This document shows positions 26,584-34,170 of a DNA stretch of 64,000 nucleotides, piece by piece. Each line of letters begins with the position of its first letter. Within the stretch, counting starts at the first letter, position 1. Both the position numbers and the translations under genes were made by a program. The notes beneath the pieces are model-generated. The model saw only the letters and a list, made by a program, of their open reading frames with translations. It was not told where the DNA came from and ran no database searches. Source of the DNA: Streptomyces noursei ATCC 11455 (GTDB lineage Bacteria; Actinomycetota; Actinomycetes; Streptomycetales; Streptomycetaceae); the NCBI RefSeq assembly GCF_001704275.1, contig NZ_CP011533.1:2418001-2482000 (forward strand). Direction: 5' to 3'.

Positions 26584-26620
26584 TCACTCCCGTCCCCTTC
26601 CCCACGTCGGGAGTCCGACC

Positions 26621-27457
26621 ATGAAGCGACCTCTAACCCCCCACCTCCGCAAGGGTGTTGCCCTTGCCGTCGGCCTCGCGCTGACCGGCGCCTGCTCCGC
26701 GGTCGCCCACCAGGCTCCGGCCGCGGCCCGCACCGGTGACGCGCCCTCGGCCGCCGGCCGGCACGCGGCGACGCTGTGGCGCGCCGACCCGGCCAGGGGC
26801 GCCGGCGACTTCGAGGGCACGGAGACCAAGCCGGGCACGGTGCGGGTGGTCGACGACCCGGCCGGCCGGCACGGGAAGTCCTTCGAGCTGCACACCTCCG
26901 GCGAGAAGGTCGACGGCCCCACCCGGGTGCGGGTGGAGACCCGCGGCCACCGCACCGGCGCCGGCCCGCTGCGCTTCTCCCGGGAGGGCGACGTCTACTA
27001 CATCGGCTGGCGCTCGATGTGGGGCCCGCTGCCGACGAAGAAGGGCGACTGGGTGGTCCTGTGGCAGCTCAAGGACTACGGCTCGGGCGCCGCCACCCCG
27101 CCGCTGTCGCTGCGCGCCCGCGGTGACGGCACCGTCGACCTGGAGTACTGCGACCCCGAACTGAGGACCACGCGGCTCTGGCACACCCCGCTCACCCTCC
27201 ACGCCTGGCACGACTTCGTCGTCGGCATCAAGGTCTCGAAGGACCCGGCCCGCGGCTGGGTGCGGCTGTGGCACGACGGCACCGCCCAGCAGCTGCCCGG
27301 CGGCACCGAGCAGTACCCCGCGGCGACCCTGCGCGGCGACTGGGTCACCGACAAGTGGGGCGTCTACCGCTCCGACGGCGTCCGGGGAGCGGCCACCGCC
27401 TGGCTCAACAGCCCGGCGGTGGGCCGGAGTTACCGGGATGCGGCACCCGCCGGCTGA
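26621..27457 (+). CDS. Secreted polysaccharide lyase (heparin lyase I-like)
   Basis: A 278-residue secreted protein. The N-terminus is basic (MKRPLTPHLRKG), then hydrophobic to about residue 27, with an ALTGAC stretch that only partly fits a lipobox and an A-rich likely cleavage region. The mature part resembles the jelly-roll polysaccharide lyase fold: DVYYIGWRSMWGPLP, WVVLWQLKDYG, and HAWHDFVVGIKVS followed by a G-W-V-R-L-W strand. Actinobacterial members are annotated heparin-lyase-like but their substrate is unknown. It has its own promoter and a strong terminator, so it is monocistronic. Confidence 0.78.
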   Translation: MKRPLTPHLRKGVALAVGLALTGACSAVAHQAPAAARTGDAPSAAGRHAATLWRADPARGAGDFEGTETKPGTVRVVDDPAGRHGKSFELHTSGEKVDGPTRVRVETRGHRTGAGPLRFSREGDVYYIGWRSMWGPLPTKKGDWVVLWQLKDYGSGAATPPLSLRARGDGTVDLEYCDPELRTTRLWHTPLTLHAWHDFVVGIKVSKDPARGWVRLWHDGTAQQLPGGTEQYPAATLRGDWVTDKWGVYRSDGVRGAATAWLNSPAVGRSYRDAAPAG

Positions 27458-27504
27458 GCCATCGGCCGGCGGTTCGGGGCGGGGCCGGCAAGGCCGGGGG
27501 CCGG

Positions 27505-27534
27505 GGCCGTACCGGACGGGGGTCCGGTGCGGCC
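27505..27534. terminator. 13-bp stem hairpin between convergent genes
   Basis: GGCCGTACCGGAC pairs with GTCCGGTGCGGCC around a GGGG loop, with one T-G wobble. It lies between the polysaccharide lyase stop and the end of the convergent aminotransferase gene. Confidence 0.7.
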
Positions 27535-27566
27535 CGGCGGACGGCAGCCCGGCGCGGGGACGGCCC

Positions 27567-28883
27567 CTACGACGCGTCCGCGAGCTGCCGCTGGGCCTGC
27601 CGCAGGGCGTCCGCGAGCAGTTCCGCGCCCTGCTCCGCCTCGGCGACGGTGAGCGTGAGCGGCGGCGCGATGCGGAGCGAGGCGCCGCCCTGGCCGCCCT
27701 TGCCGATCAGCAGACCGCGCTCGCGGGCGGCCTCCAGCACCAGCGTGGCGGCCTCCGGCGAGCGCTCGTCGGTGCCCGGCCGGACCAGCTCGATCCCGAT
27801 CATCAGGCCCCGGCCGCGGATCTCCCGCACCACGTCCAGCCCGGCTGCCACCGCCCGCAGCCGCTCGATGAGCAGCCCGCCGACCCGCCGGGCGTTGCCC
27901 TGGAGGTCGTGCTCCAGCAGGTAGTTGAGGTTGGCCAGGCCCGCGGCCATGGTGATCGGGCTGCCGCCGAAGGTCGAGATGGAGTTGGCGGACAGGCAGT
28001 TCATGATCTCGGCGCGGGCCACCACCCCGCCGAGGGACATGCCGTTGCCGATGCCCTTGGCGAAGGTGAGCAGGTCGGGCGGGCCGTTCTCGGCGTGCGC
28101 CTGCCAGCCCCAGAAGTGGTCGCCGGTGCGGCCCCAGCCGGTCTGCACCTCGTCGCTGATCCACAGGATCCCCTCGCGGGCCAGCACCTCGCGGAACGCC
28201 GCGTACAGCCCGTCCGGCGGGGCGGTGAAGCCGCCGACGCCCTGCACCGGTTCGGCGATCAGCGCGGCGACGCCGCCGGCGGTCTGCTGGAGCATGTCCT
28301 CCAGGTCCGCGACGCAGGCCGCGACGTACTCCGCGTCGCCGAGGTCGGCGTACGGGCCACGGGAACGCACCCCGCCGTGCACGTAGAGGGTCTGCAGGGG
28401 CGAGAGGCTGGTGGGCGACCAGCTCTGGTTGCCGGTGATGGCGACGGTGGAGAACGACCGGCCGTGGTAGCTGTTGCGCATCGCCAGCACCTGGTTGGAG
28501 CGGCGATGGGTGGTGGCGAGCAGCAGGGCGGCGTCGTTGGCCTCGGTGCCGGAGGTGGTGAAGAAGACCCGGGCGTCGGGGATGCCGGAGAGCGCGGCGA
28601 TCCGCTCCGCCAGCTCCACCATGGGGCGGGAGAGGTAGAGCGTGGAGGTGTGCAGGATCCGGCCGGCCTGTTCGCCGACCGCCTTGGTCACCTCGGGCAG
28701 AGCGTGCGCGGTCATGGTGGTGAGGATGCCGCCGAAGAAGTCGAGGTAGCGGTTGCCCTCGGCGTCCCAGACGTGCCGTCCCTCGCCGTGGGTGAGCTCC
28801 AGGGGTCGTTCGTAGTAGAGGCTCAACCAGGAGGGCATCACCGCGCGGTGCCGGGCGTGCAGGTTCCCGGGGTCGCGGGTCAC
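27567..28883 (-). CDS. Class-III omega-aminotransferase
   Basis: A 438-residue PLP enzyme of fold type I, class III. It shows FFTTSGTEANDAALLLA, the SYHGRS loop, ISDEVQTGWGRTG and the PLP-lysine region LLTFAKGIGNG, followed by STFGGSPI. Context points to beta-alanine (or beta-aminoisobutyrate) transamination, the last step of reductive pyrimidine breakdown. The GTG start at 28881-28883 overlaps the amidohydrolase stop as GTGA, so the two genes are translationally coupled. Related AGXT2-like enzymes use glyoxylate as acceptor. Confidence 0.87.
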   Translation of the reverse strand: MTRDPGNLHARHRAVMPSWLSLYYERPLELTHGEGRHVWDAEGNRYLDFFGGILTTMTAHALPEVTKAVGEQAGRILHTSTLYLSRPMVELAERIAALSGIPDARVFFTTSGTEANDAALLLATTHRRSNQVLAMRNSYHGRSFSTVAITGNQSWSPTSLSPLQTLYVHGGVRSRGPYADLGDAEYVAACVADLEDMLQQTAGGVAALIAEPVQGVGGFTAPPDGLYAAFREVLAREGILWISDEVQTGWGRTGDHFWGWQAHAENGPPDLLTFAKGIGNGMSLGGVVARAEIMNCLSANSISTFGGSPITMAAGLANLNYLLEHDLQGNARRVGGLLIERLRAVAAGLDVVREIRGRGLMIGIELVRPGTDERSPEAATLVLEAARERGLLIGKGGQGGASLRIAPPLTLTVAEAEQGAELLADALRQAQRQLADAS

Positions 28884-29722
28884 GGCCGCACCAGCCCTTC
28901 GTAGGCGTCGGGGCGGCGGTCGCGGTAGAAGGCCCACTGCTGGCGGACCTGGTCGATCAGATCGAAGTCCAGGTCGCGGACGACCAGTTCCTCCTTGGTG
29001 TCGCTGGCGGGCTCGCCGACGAACTGACCGCGCGGGTCGACGAAGTAGCTGGAGCCGTAGAACTCGTTGTCTCCGTACTCCTCCACGCCGACCCGGTTGA
29101 TCGCGGCGACGAAGTACTCGTTGGCGACGGCCGCCGCGGGCTGCTCCAGCCGCCACAGGTAGCCCGACAGGCCGCGCGAGGTGGCGGACGGGTTGTAGAC
29201 GAGCTGGGCGCCGTTGAGGCCCAGTTGCCGCCAGCCCTCGGGAAAGTGGCGGTCGTAGCAGATGTAGACGCCGATCCGGCCGACGGCGGTGTCGAAGACC
29301 GGCCAGCCGACGTTCCCCGGGCGGAAGTAGTACTTCTCCCAGAAGCCCTTGACCTGCGGGATGTGGTGCTTGCGGTACTTGCCGAGGACGGTGCCGTCGG
29401 CGTCGATGACGGCCGCGGTGTTGTAGTAGAAGCCGGACTGCTCGACCTCGAAGACCGGGACGACGACGACCATGCCGGTCTCCCGGGCGAGGTCCTGCAT
29501 GCGGCGCACGGTCGGGCCGTCCGGCACCGGCTCGGCCCAGCGGTAGTGCTCCGGCTCCTGCACCTGGCAGAAGTACGGGGCGTTGAAGACCTCCTGGAAG
29601 CCGATCACCTTCGCACCCTGCGCGGCCGCCGCCCTGGCGTGCTCCTCGTGTTTCGCGATCATCGATTCGGTGTCGCCGGTCCAGGTCGCCTGGACCAGTG
29701 CGGCACGCACAACATCGGCCAT
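28880..29722 (-). CDS. Nitrilase-superfamily amidohydrolase, probable beta-ureidopropionase
   Basis: A 280-residue carbon-nitrogen hydrolase with the complete Glu-Lys-Cys triad: Glu44 (GFQEVFNAPYF), Lys118 (KYRKHHIPQ) and Cys155 (VYICYDRHFPE). The NAPYF and KYYFRPGN segments are typical of N-carbamoyl-beta-alanine amidases. It should release beta-alanine, CO2 and ammonia from the product of dihydropyrimidinase. AAAGGAG lies 6 nt before the ATG. N-carbamoylputrescine amidase is a close family alternative; the hydA and aminotransferase neighbours favour pyrimidine catabolism. Confidence 0.87.
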   Translation of the reverse strand: MADVVRAALVQATWTGDTESMIAKHEEHARAAAAQGAKVIGFQEVFNAPYFCQVQEPEHYRWAEPVPDGPTVRRMQDLARETGMVVVVPVFEVEQSGFYYNTAAVIDADGTVLGKYRKHHIPQVKGFWEKYYFRPGNVGWPVFDTAVGRIGVYICYDRHFPEGWRQLGLNGAQLVYNPSATSRGLSGYLWRLEQPAAAVANEYFVAAINRVGVEEYGDNEFYGSSYFVDPRGQFVGEPASDTKEELVVRDLDFDLIDQVRQQWAFYRDRRPDAYEGLVRP

Positions 29723-29903
29723 GAGCTGCTCCTTTGTCGATGCGTCAGCCTGCGGTGCGCGCGTCTGCTCGCGTGGAGGCGACCGTAAGGGTCGTCACCG
29801 ACCGTGGCAAGACCATCTCTCTGCGCGGCGCGGCGGGCGGGGACCGCCGGGGGCGTCGGGGCGGTCGGCCGCGCGCACCGCGGGACGGGGCCACGACACG
29901 CAA

Positions 29904-29947
29904 CATGACAGATAAACTTGCAAGTCTTCCTGTCATGAATCTACGCT
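29904..29947 (+). promoter_or_regulatory. MarR operator with leaderless promoter
   Basis: Two concentric palindromes share one centre: CATGACAG (29904-29911) with CTGTCATG (29930-29937), and ACTTGCAAGT (29916-29925) in the middle. TTGCAA (29918-29923) and TACGCT (29942-29947) are 18 nt apart and would be the -35 and -10 of marR, whose ATG follows 6 nt later. A MarR dimer bound here would block its own promoter. Confidence 0.85.
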
Positions 29948-29953
29948 CGCACC

Positions 29954-30385
29954 ATGCCCGACAAGGACCAGGAACGACTAGCCGCCGACCTCGGCGCGAC
30001 CGTGTCCCTGCTGATGCGCCGACTGCGCGCGGCCTCACCGCAGGGCGAACTGACCCCCACCCAGCGCGCGGTGCTCGCCCGGGTCGACGCCGACGGACCG
30101 GCCACCATCGCGGGGCTGGCCCGCGCCGAGCTGGTACGCCCGCAGTCGATGCGGATGATCGTCGGCGTGCTGGAGGAGCGCGGGATCCTCGCCCGCAGCC
30201 CGCACCCCACCGACGGCCGCCAGGTGGTCTTCTCGCTCACCGACGAGGGCCACCGGGTGCTCCGGGACGTCCGGGCCGCCAAGAACGACTGGCTCGCGGT
30301 GGCCCTCGCCGACCGGCTGACCGCCGACGAGCAGCGGACCCTGGCGGAGGCGACCGCGCTGATACGACGGCTGACCGAGGAATGA
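29954..30385 (+). CDS. MarR-family transcriptional regulator
   Basis: A 143-residue MarR protein. The winged HTH spans about residues 35-100 (LTPTQRAVLARV, AELVRPQSMRMIVGVLEERGIL, then the wing PTDGRQVVFSLTDEG). Strong dyad symmetry over its own promoter suggests autorepression, relieved by a small aromatic or drug-like ligand. The stop overlaps the start of an MFS transporter gene (ATGA), so regulator, exporter and probably the next hydrolase gene are one operon. Confidence 0.92.
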   Translation: MPDKDQERLAADLGATVSLLMRRLRAASPQGELTPTQRAVLARVDADGPATIAGLARAELVRPQSMRMIVGVLEERGILARSPHPTDGRQVVFSLTDEGHRVLRDVRAAKNDWLAVALADRLTADEQRTLAEATALIRRLTEE

Positions 30386-31845
30386 GCGCCCCCGACGCGC
30401 CGGACCGGGCCGGGGACCGCACCACCGGACCGGCCGCCGGGAGGCCCGAACTCCCCTCCGGCGAGGCGGGTTTCGGCGCCCGCCTGATGACCCCGCTGCT
30501 CCTGGGGTCGCTCCTCAACCCGATCAACTCGACCATGATCGCCACCGCGCTGGTGGCCATCGGCCAGGACTTCCGGGTCGGCGCCGCCGACACCGCGTGG
30601 CTGGTCTCGGCGATGTACCTCGCCAGCGCGGTGGGTCAGCCGTCGCTGGGCCGGGTCGCCGATCGGATCGGGCCACGGCGGGTCTTCGTCGGCGGCGCCG
30701 TCGCGGTCTGCGCGGCGGGCCTCCTCGGGGCGCTGGCGCCGACCTTCACGCTGCTGATCGTCTCTCGGGTCGTCCTCGGCGTCGGCACCGCGGCGGCCTA
30801 CCCGGCGGCGATGGCGATGCTGCGTGCCGAGTCACAGCGGGTGGGACGGCCCACGCCCCGGGCCGTGCTCGGCCGGATCTCGCTGGCCGCGCTGGCCAGC
30901 GCGGCGGTCGGGCCCACGCTCGGCGGACTGCTCGCCGTCACCGCGGGCTGGCGGGCGGTGTTCGCGGTCAACGTCCCGCTCGCGCTGCTGGCGCTGGTCA
31001 GCGCCCTGGCCTGGCTCCCGCCCGACCGGAACGGCCGGAAATCGACCACTGCCGACGGGGCCGGCGGCGCGGCCCGCGGCTCCCTCGACCCGTTCGGGAT
31101 CGCGCTCTTCGCCTCCGCGCTGACCTGCGCGATGTTCTTCCTGCTGCGACTGGACGCCCCGCGCTGGCCGCTGCTCGCGCCGACCGCGGTGCTGGCCGCC
31201 GTCCTGGTGTGGTGGCAGCTGCGCCATCCGCAGCCCTTCATCGACCTGCGGATGCTGGCCCGCAACCGGGCGCTGACGCTGACCTACCTGCGGCACGGGC
31301 TGGCCTATCTGCTCATCTACTGCGTGCTCTACGGCTTCAGCCAGTGGCTGGAGCAGGCGCACGGCTTCTCGTCCTTCCATGCCGGGCTGGTGATGCTGCC
31401 GATGTCCGGCGCGGCGGCGATCTGCTCGCTCGCCGGCGCCCAGACGAAGGGCATCCGCGCCCCGCTGGCCATCGCCGCGGCCTGCCTGATCGCCGGCAGC
31501 GCGGTTCTCGTGCTGCTGCGCGGCAGCAGTCCGCTGCCGGTGCTGCTGGTCGCCGCCGCGCTGTTCGGCATCCCGCAGGGGCTGGCCGCCACCGGCAACC
31601 AGACCGCCGTCTACGCCCAGGCCCCGGCCGACGGCGTCGGCGCGGCGGCCGGGCTCCAGCGCACCGCCCAGTACCTCGGCGCGATCACCGCCGCCAGCCT
31701 GATCGGGCTGCTCTACGGGCAGCGCGCCACGGACGCGGGGCTGCACGCCATCGCGCTGCTCGGCGCGGCCCTCGGCGTGCTGCTCCTGGCCCTCACCCTC
31801 GCCGACCGGTCGCTGCGCACCACCGACAGCCGGACCGTCGGCTGA
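30382..31845 (+). CDS. MFS transporter, DHA2-type drug exporter
   Basis: A 487-residue major facilitator protein with about 13-14 predicted membrane helices. The first loop carries GRVADRIGPRRVF (motif A) and helix 5 has GPTLGGLLA (motif C-like), features of proton-driven exporters. Its coupling to marR by a 4-nt overlap suggests ligand-induced efflux. The first ~35 residues are hydrophilic. Substrate unknown. Confidence 0.9.
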   Translation: MSAPDAPDRAGDRTTGPAAGRPELPSGEAGFGARLMTPLLLGSLLNPINSTMIATALVAIGQDFRVGAADTAWLVSAMYLASAVGQPSLGRVADRIGPRRVFVGGAVAVCAAGLLGALAPTFTLLIVSRVVLGVGTAAAYPAAMAMLRAESQRVGRPTPRAVLGRISLAALASAAVGPTLGGLLAVTAGWRAVFAVNVPLALLALVSALAWLPPDRNGRKSTTADGAGGAARGSLDPFGIALFASALTCAMFFLLRLDAPRWPLLAPTAVLAAVLVWWQLRHPQPFIDLRMLARNRALTLTYLRHGLAYLLIYCVLYGFSQWLEQAHGFSSFHAGLVMLPMSGAAAICSLAGAQTKGIRAPLAIAAACLIAGSAVLVLLRGSSPLPVLLVAAALFGIPQGLAATGNQTAVYAQAPADGVGAAAGLQRTAQYLGAITAASLIGLLYGQRATDAGLHAIALLGAALGVLLLALTLADRSLRTTDSRTVG

Positions 31846-31947
31846 TCCCCTCGACCCCCGAGCCCCCGGGCCCCGGATTCGCCGGATTCGCCGGACCCCC
31901 GGTGTTCTGACGCTCCCTCAACTGCCCTTAGCCCCCTAGGAGTCACG

Positions 31948-32505
31948 ATGCCCGCCAGCACCCTGGACCCGACCACCGCACTGGTCCTGATCGACCTTCA
32001 GAAGGGCATCACCGGACTGCCCACCGTCCATCCCGCCGCCGAGGTGGTGGCCCGCGGGGCCCGGCTGGCCGCGGCGTTCCGCGCCCACGGACTGCCGGTG
32101 GTCCTGGTGAACGTCACCGGCGGCGCGCCGGGCCGCACCGAGGCCGGGCGGGCCGGCGGCACCGGCACCCCGCCGGCCGACTGGGCCGAGCTGGTCGCCG
32201 AACTCGACCGGCAGCCCGGCGACATCCTCGTCACCAAGCAGCGGTGGGGCGCCTTCCACGGCACCGAGCTGGACGCGGAGCTGCGCCGGCGCGGCGTCAC
32301 CCAGGTCGTGTTCGCCGGGATCGCCACCAGCATCGGCGTGGAGTCCAGCGCCCGCGCCGCGCACGAGCACGGCTACCACGTCACCGTCGCCGTCGACGCG
32401 GTGACCGACCTCGACGCGGAGGCGCACCGCAACAGCGTGGAGCGGATCTTCCCGCGGCTGGGCGAGACCGACACCACGGAGGCGATCATCGGTCTTCTGG
32501 GCTGA
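31948..32505 (+). CDS. Isochorismatase-family hydrolase lacking the usual catalytic Cys
   Basis: A 185-residue isochorismatase-fold protein. Asp16 (VLIDLQ) and Lys97 (LVTKQRWGAF) of the usual Asp-Lys-Cys triad are present. In GIATSIGVESSAR the position expected to be Cys is Gly130 (codon GGC at 32335-32337). True isochorismatases such as EntB and PhzD also lack that Cys, so the protein may hydrolyse a vinyl ether rather than an amide, or be inactive as an amidase. It lies about 100 nt after the MarR-controlled exporter. Its 3' end overlaps the convergent amidase gene by 20 bp. Confidence 0.82.
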   Translation: MPASTLDPTTALVLIDLQKGITGLPTVHPAAEVVARGARLAAAFRAHGLPVVLVNVTGGAPGRTEAGRAGGTGTPPADWAELVAELDRQPGDILVTKQRWGAFHGTELDAELRRRGVTQVVFAGIATSIGVESSARAAHEHGYHVTVAVDAVTDLDAEAHRNSVERIFPRLGETDTTEAIIGLLG

Positions 32506-34000
32506 GGTCGGCGGCCGATGCGGCGGCCTGCTCCGGGGGCCGCCGCTCGTGCCAGCGCAGGGCGTCCTGGAGCTGGGCGGCCAACGAGATCAGCCGCGGT
32601 TCGCCGTGCGCCGGGCCGAGCAGTTGGGCGCCCAGCGGCAGCCCGTCCGCACTGAAGCCGGCCGGGACGCTGACGCCCGGCCAGCCCAGCACGTTCCACG
32701 GCCAGGCGTACGGGCAGGCCGCGATCATGGCCTTGTCGGTCTGCCAGCCGCTGAGCCCGGCGAGGGCGCCGACGCGCGGCGGCGGGGTCGCGGTGGTCGG
32801 CGTCAGCAGGACGTCGTAGGAGCCGAACAGCGCGCCGATGCGCTGCTGTTGCCGGCGCTCCACGGCGCGGGCCCGGCGCAGCGGCAGCCCGCCGAGCAGC
32901 CGGCCCAGCCGGGCCGCCTCCTGGGTGCGGCGGTCCAGCAGCCGGGGGTCGGGGACCCGGGCGGCCCACTCGTCGACACCGGCGGTGGCGCGCGGCAGGA
33001 AGGCCAGCCCGACCATCCCGTAGTCCGGTTCGGCCTCCTCGACGAAGTGGCCGAGGCCGGCCAGGGTGCGGGCCACCGCGGTCACCGCGGCCCGGACGTC
33101 CGGGTGCAGCGACTTGCGGGTGAAGGTGGCGGCGGTCTTCCAGGACAGCGCGATGCGCAGCCGCCCGGGGTCCCGGCCGGCGGCCTCGCGGGCCGCGATG
33201 GCCGGCGGCCGGTGCAGGTCCCCGTCGTGGTTGCCGCTGGCGACGTCCAGGAGCAGCGCGGCGTCCTCGACGGTGCGGGCCAGCGGGCCGATGCCGGTGA
33301 TGCCCTGGAACGCCTCGGGGTCCGGCCAGGTCGAGATCCGGCCGCGCTGGGGTTTGATGCCGACGAGGTGGGACCAGGCGGCCGGGATCCGGACCGAGCC
33401 GGCGCCGTCGGTGCCGAGCGCGGCGGGGACCAGGCCGGCGGCGACCGCGGCGGCCGAGCCGCCGGAGGAGCCACCTGGGGTGTGCGCGAGGCTCCAGGGG
33501 TTGCGGGTGTCGCCGAAGGCCGGGCCCTCGGTGAACGGCCACTGGCCCAGTTCGCAGGCGTTGGTCTTGCCGACGATGACCGCCCCGGCCAGGCGCAGCC
33601 GCCGGACCACCTCGGAGTCGTGCGGTTTGGGCGGGAACACCCCGGCGCAGCCGAACGCGGTGGGTTCGCCCGCCACATCGGTGTCGTCCTTGACCGCGAC
33701 CGGCACGCCGAGCAGCGGCAGCCGCTCCCCGGCGGCGAGCCGGCGGTCCGCCTCCGCGGCCTCGGCGAGCGCCGCCTCGGCCCGCACCCGGCGGAAGGCG
33801 TTGATGGTGTCCTGGCTGGCCGCGATGCGGTCCAGCGAGCGGTGCACCAGGTCGGTGGCGGTGACCCGTCCGGCGGCCAGGGCCTCGGCCTGCTCGGCGA
33901 GGCCCTCCCACTGTCCGTCCAGGCGGCCGGCGGGCCCCGGGCGGTGCGGGCGTTCCGGGGACGGTCCGGTCCGGCGTTCCTGGCTCTCGTCGACGCTCAC
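32486..34000 (-). CDS. Amidase (amidase signature family)
   Basis: A 504-residue amidase-signature enzyme. The Ser-cisSer-Lys triad is visible: Lys in VAVKDDTDVAG, the cis-Ser in TPGGSSGGSAAAV and the nucleophile in GTDGAGSVRIPA. Substrate unknown; the context does not indicate GatA (no gatB or gatC nearby). It starts at GTG 33998-34000 with GGGAGGG upstream. A long dyad lies between the probable -10 box and the ribosome-binding site. Its 3' end overlaps the isochorismatase-family gene. Confidence 0.87.
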   Translation of the reverse strand: MSVDESQERRTGPSPERPHRPGPAGRLDGQWEGLAEQAEALAAGRVTATDLVHRSLDRIAASQDTINAFRRVRAEAALAEAAEADRRLAAGERLPLLGVPVAVKDDTDVAGEPTAFGCAGVFPPKPHDSEVVRRLRLAGAVIVGKTNACELGQWPFTEGPAFGDTRNPWSLAHTPGGSSGGSAAAVAAGLVPAALGTDGAGSVRIPAAWSHLVGIKPQRGRISTWPDPEAFQGITGIGPLARTVEDAALLLDVASGNHDGDLHRPPAIAAREAAGRDPGRLRIALSWKTAATFTRKSLHPDVRAAVTAVARTLAGLGHFVEEAEPDYGMVGLAFLPRATAGVDEWAARVPDPRLLDRRTQEAARLGRLLGGLPLRRARAVERRQQQRIGALFGSYDVLLTPTTATPPPRVGALAGLSGWQTDKAMIAACPYAWPWNVLGWPGVSVPAGFSADGLPLGAQLLGPAHGEPRLISLAAQLQDALRWHERRPPEQAAASAADLSPEDR

Positions 34001-34013
34001 GCTGCGTGCCCTC

Positions 34014-34053
34014 CCTGGGACCGCTCATTCGAACGAACGGTCCCAGGAGGCTA
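34014..34053 (-). promoter_or_regulatory. Amidase promoter with 34-bp dyad at the transcript start
   Basis: On the minus strand TAGCCT (34048-34053) is a good -10 and is immediately followed by CCTGGGACCG, 14 nt, CGGTCCCAGG (34014-34047). The dyad is therefore either an operator across the start site or a hairpin at the 5' end of the mRNA just before the ribosome-binding site. A -35 is not obvious. Confidence 0.55.
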
Positions 34054-34170
34054 ATCGGCCCAGCGGGGGGCGGCAACGGCGCCGCGCGGCGCGACACGGC
34101 GACGACACACGGACGGCACACACGGCCCGTCCGGGTGCCGCCGGCGGCGCCGACCGGCCCCGCGGGGGCG

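Noticed and set aside
27446..29156. Possible single transcription unit running from the amidohydrolase into the secreted polysaccharide lyase
   Set aside because: The lyase is on the opposite strand and is separated by a strong hairpin.
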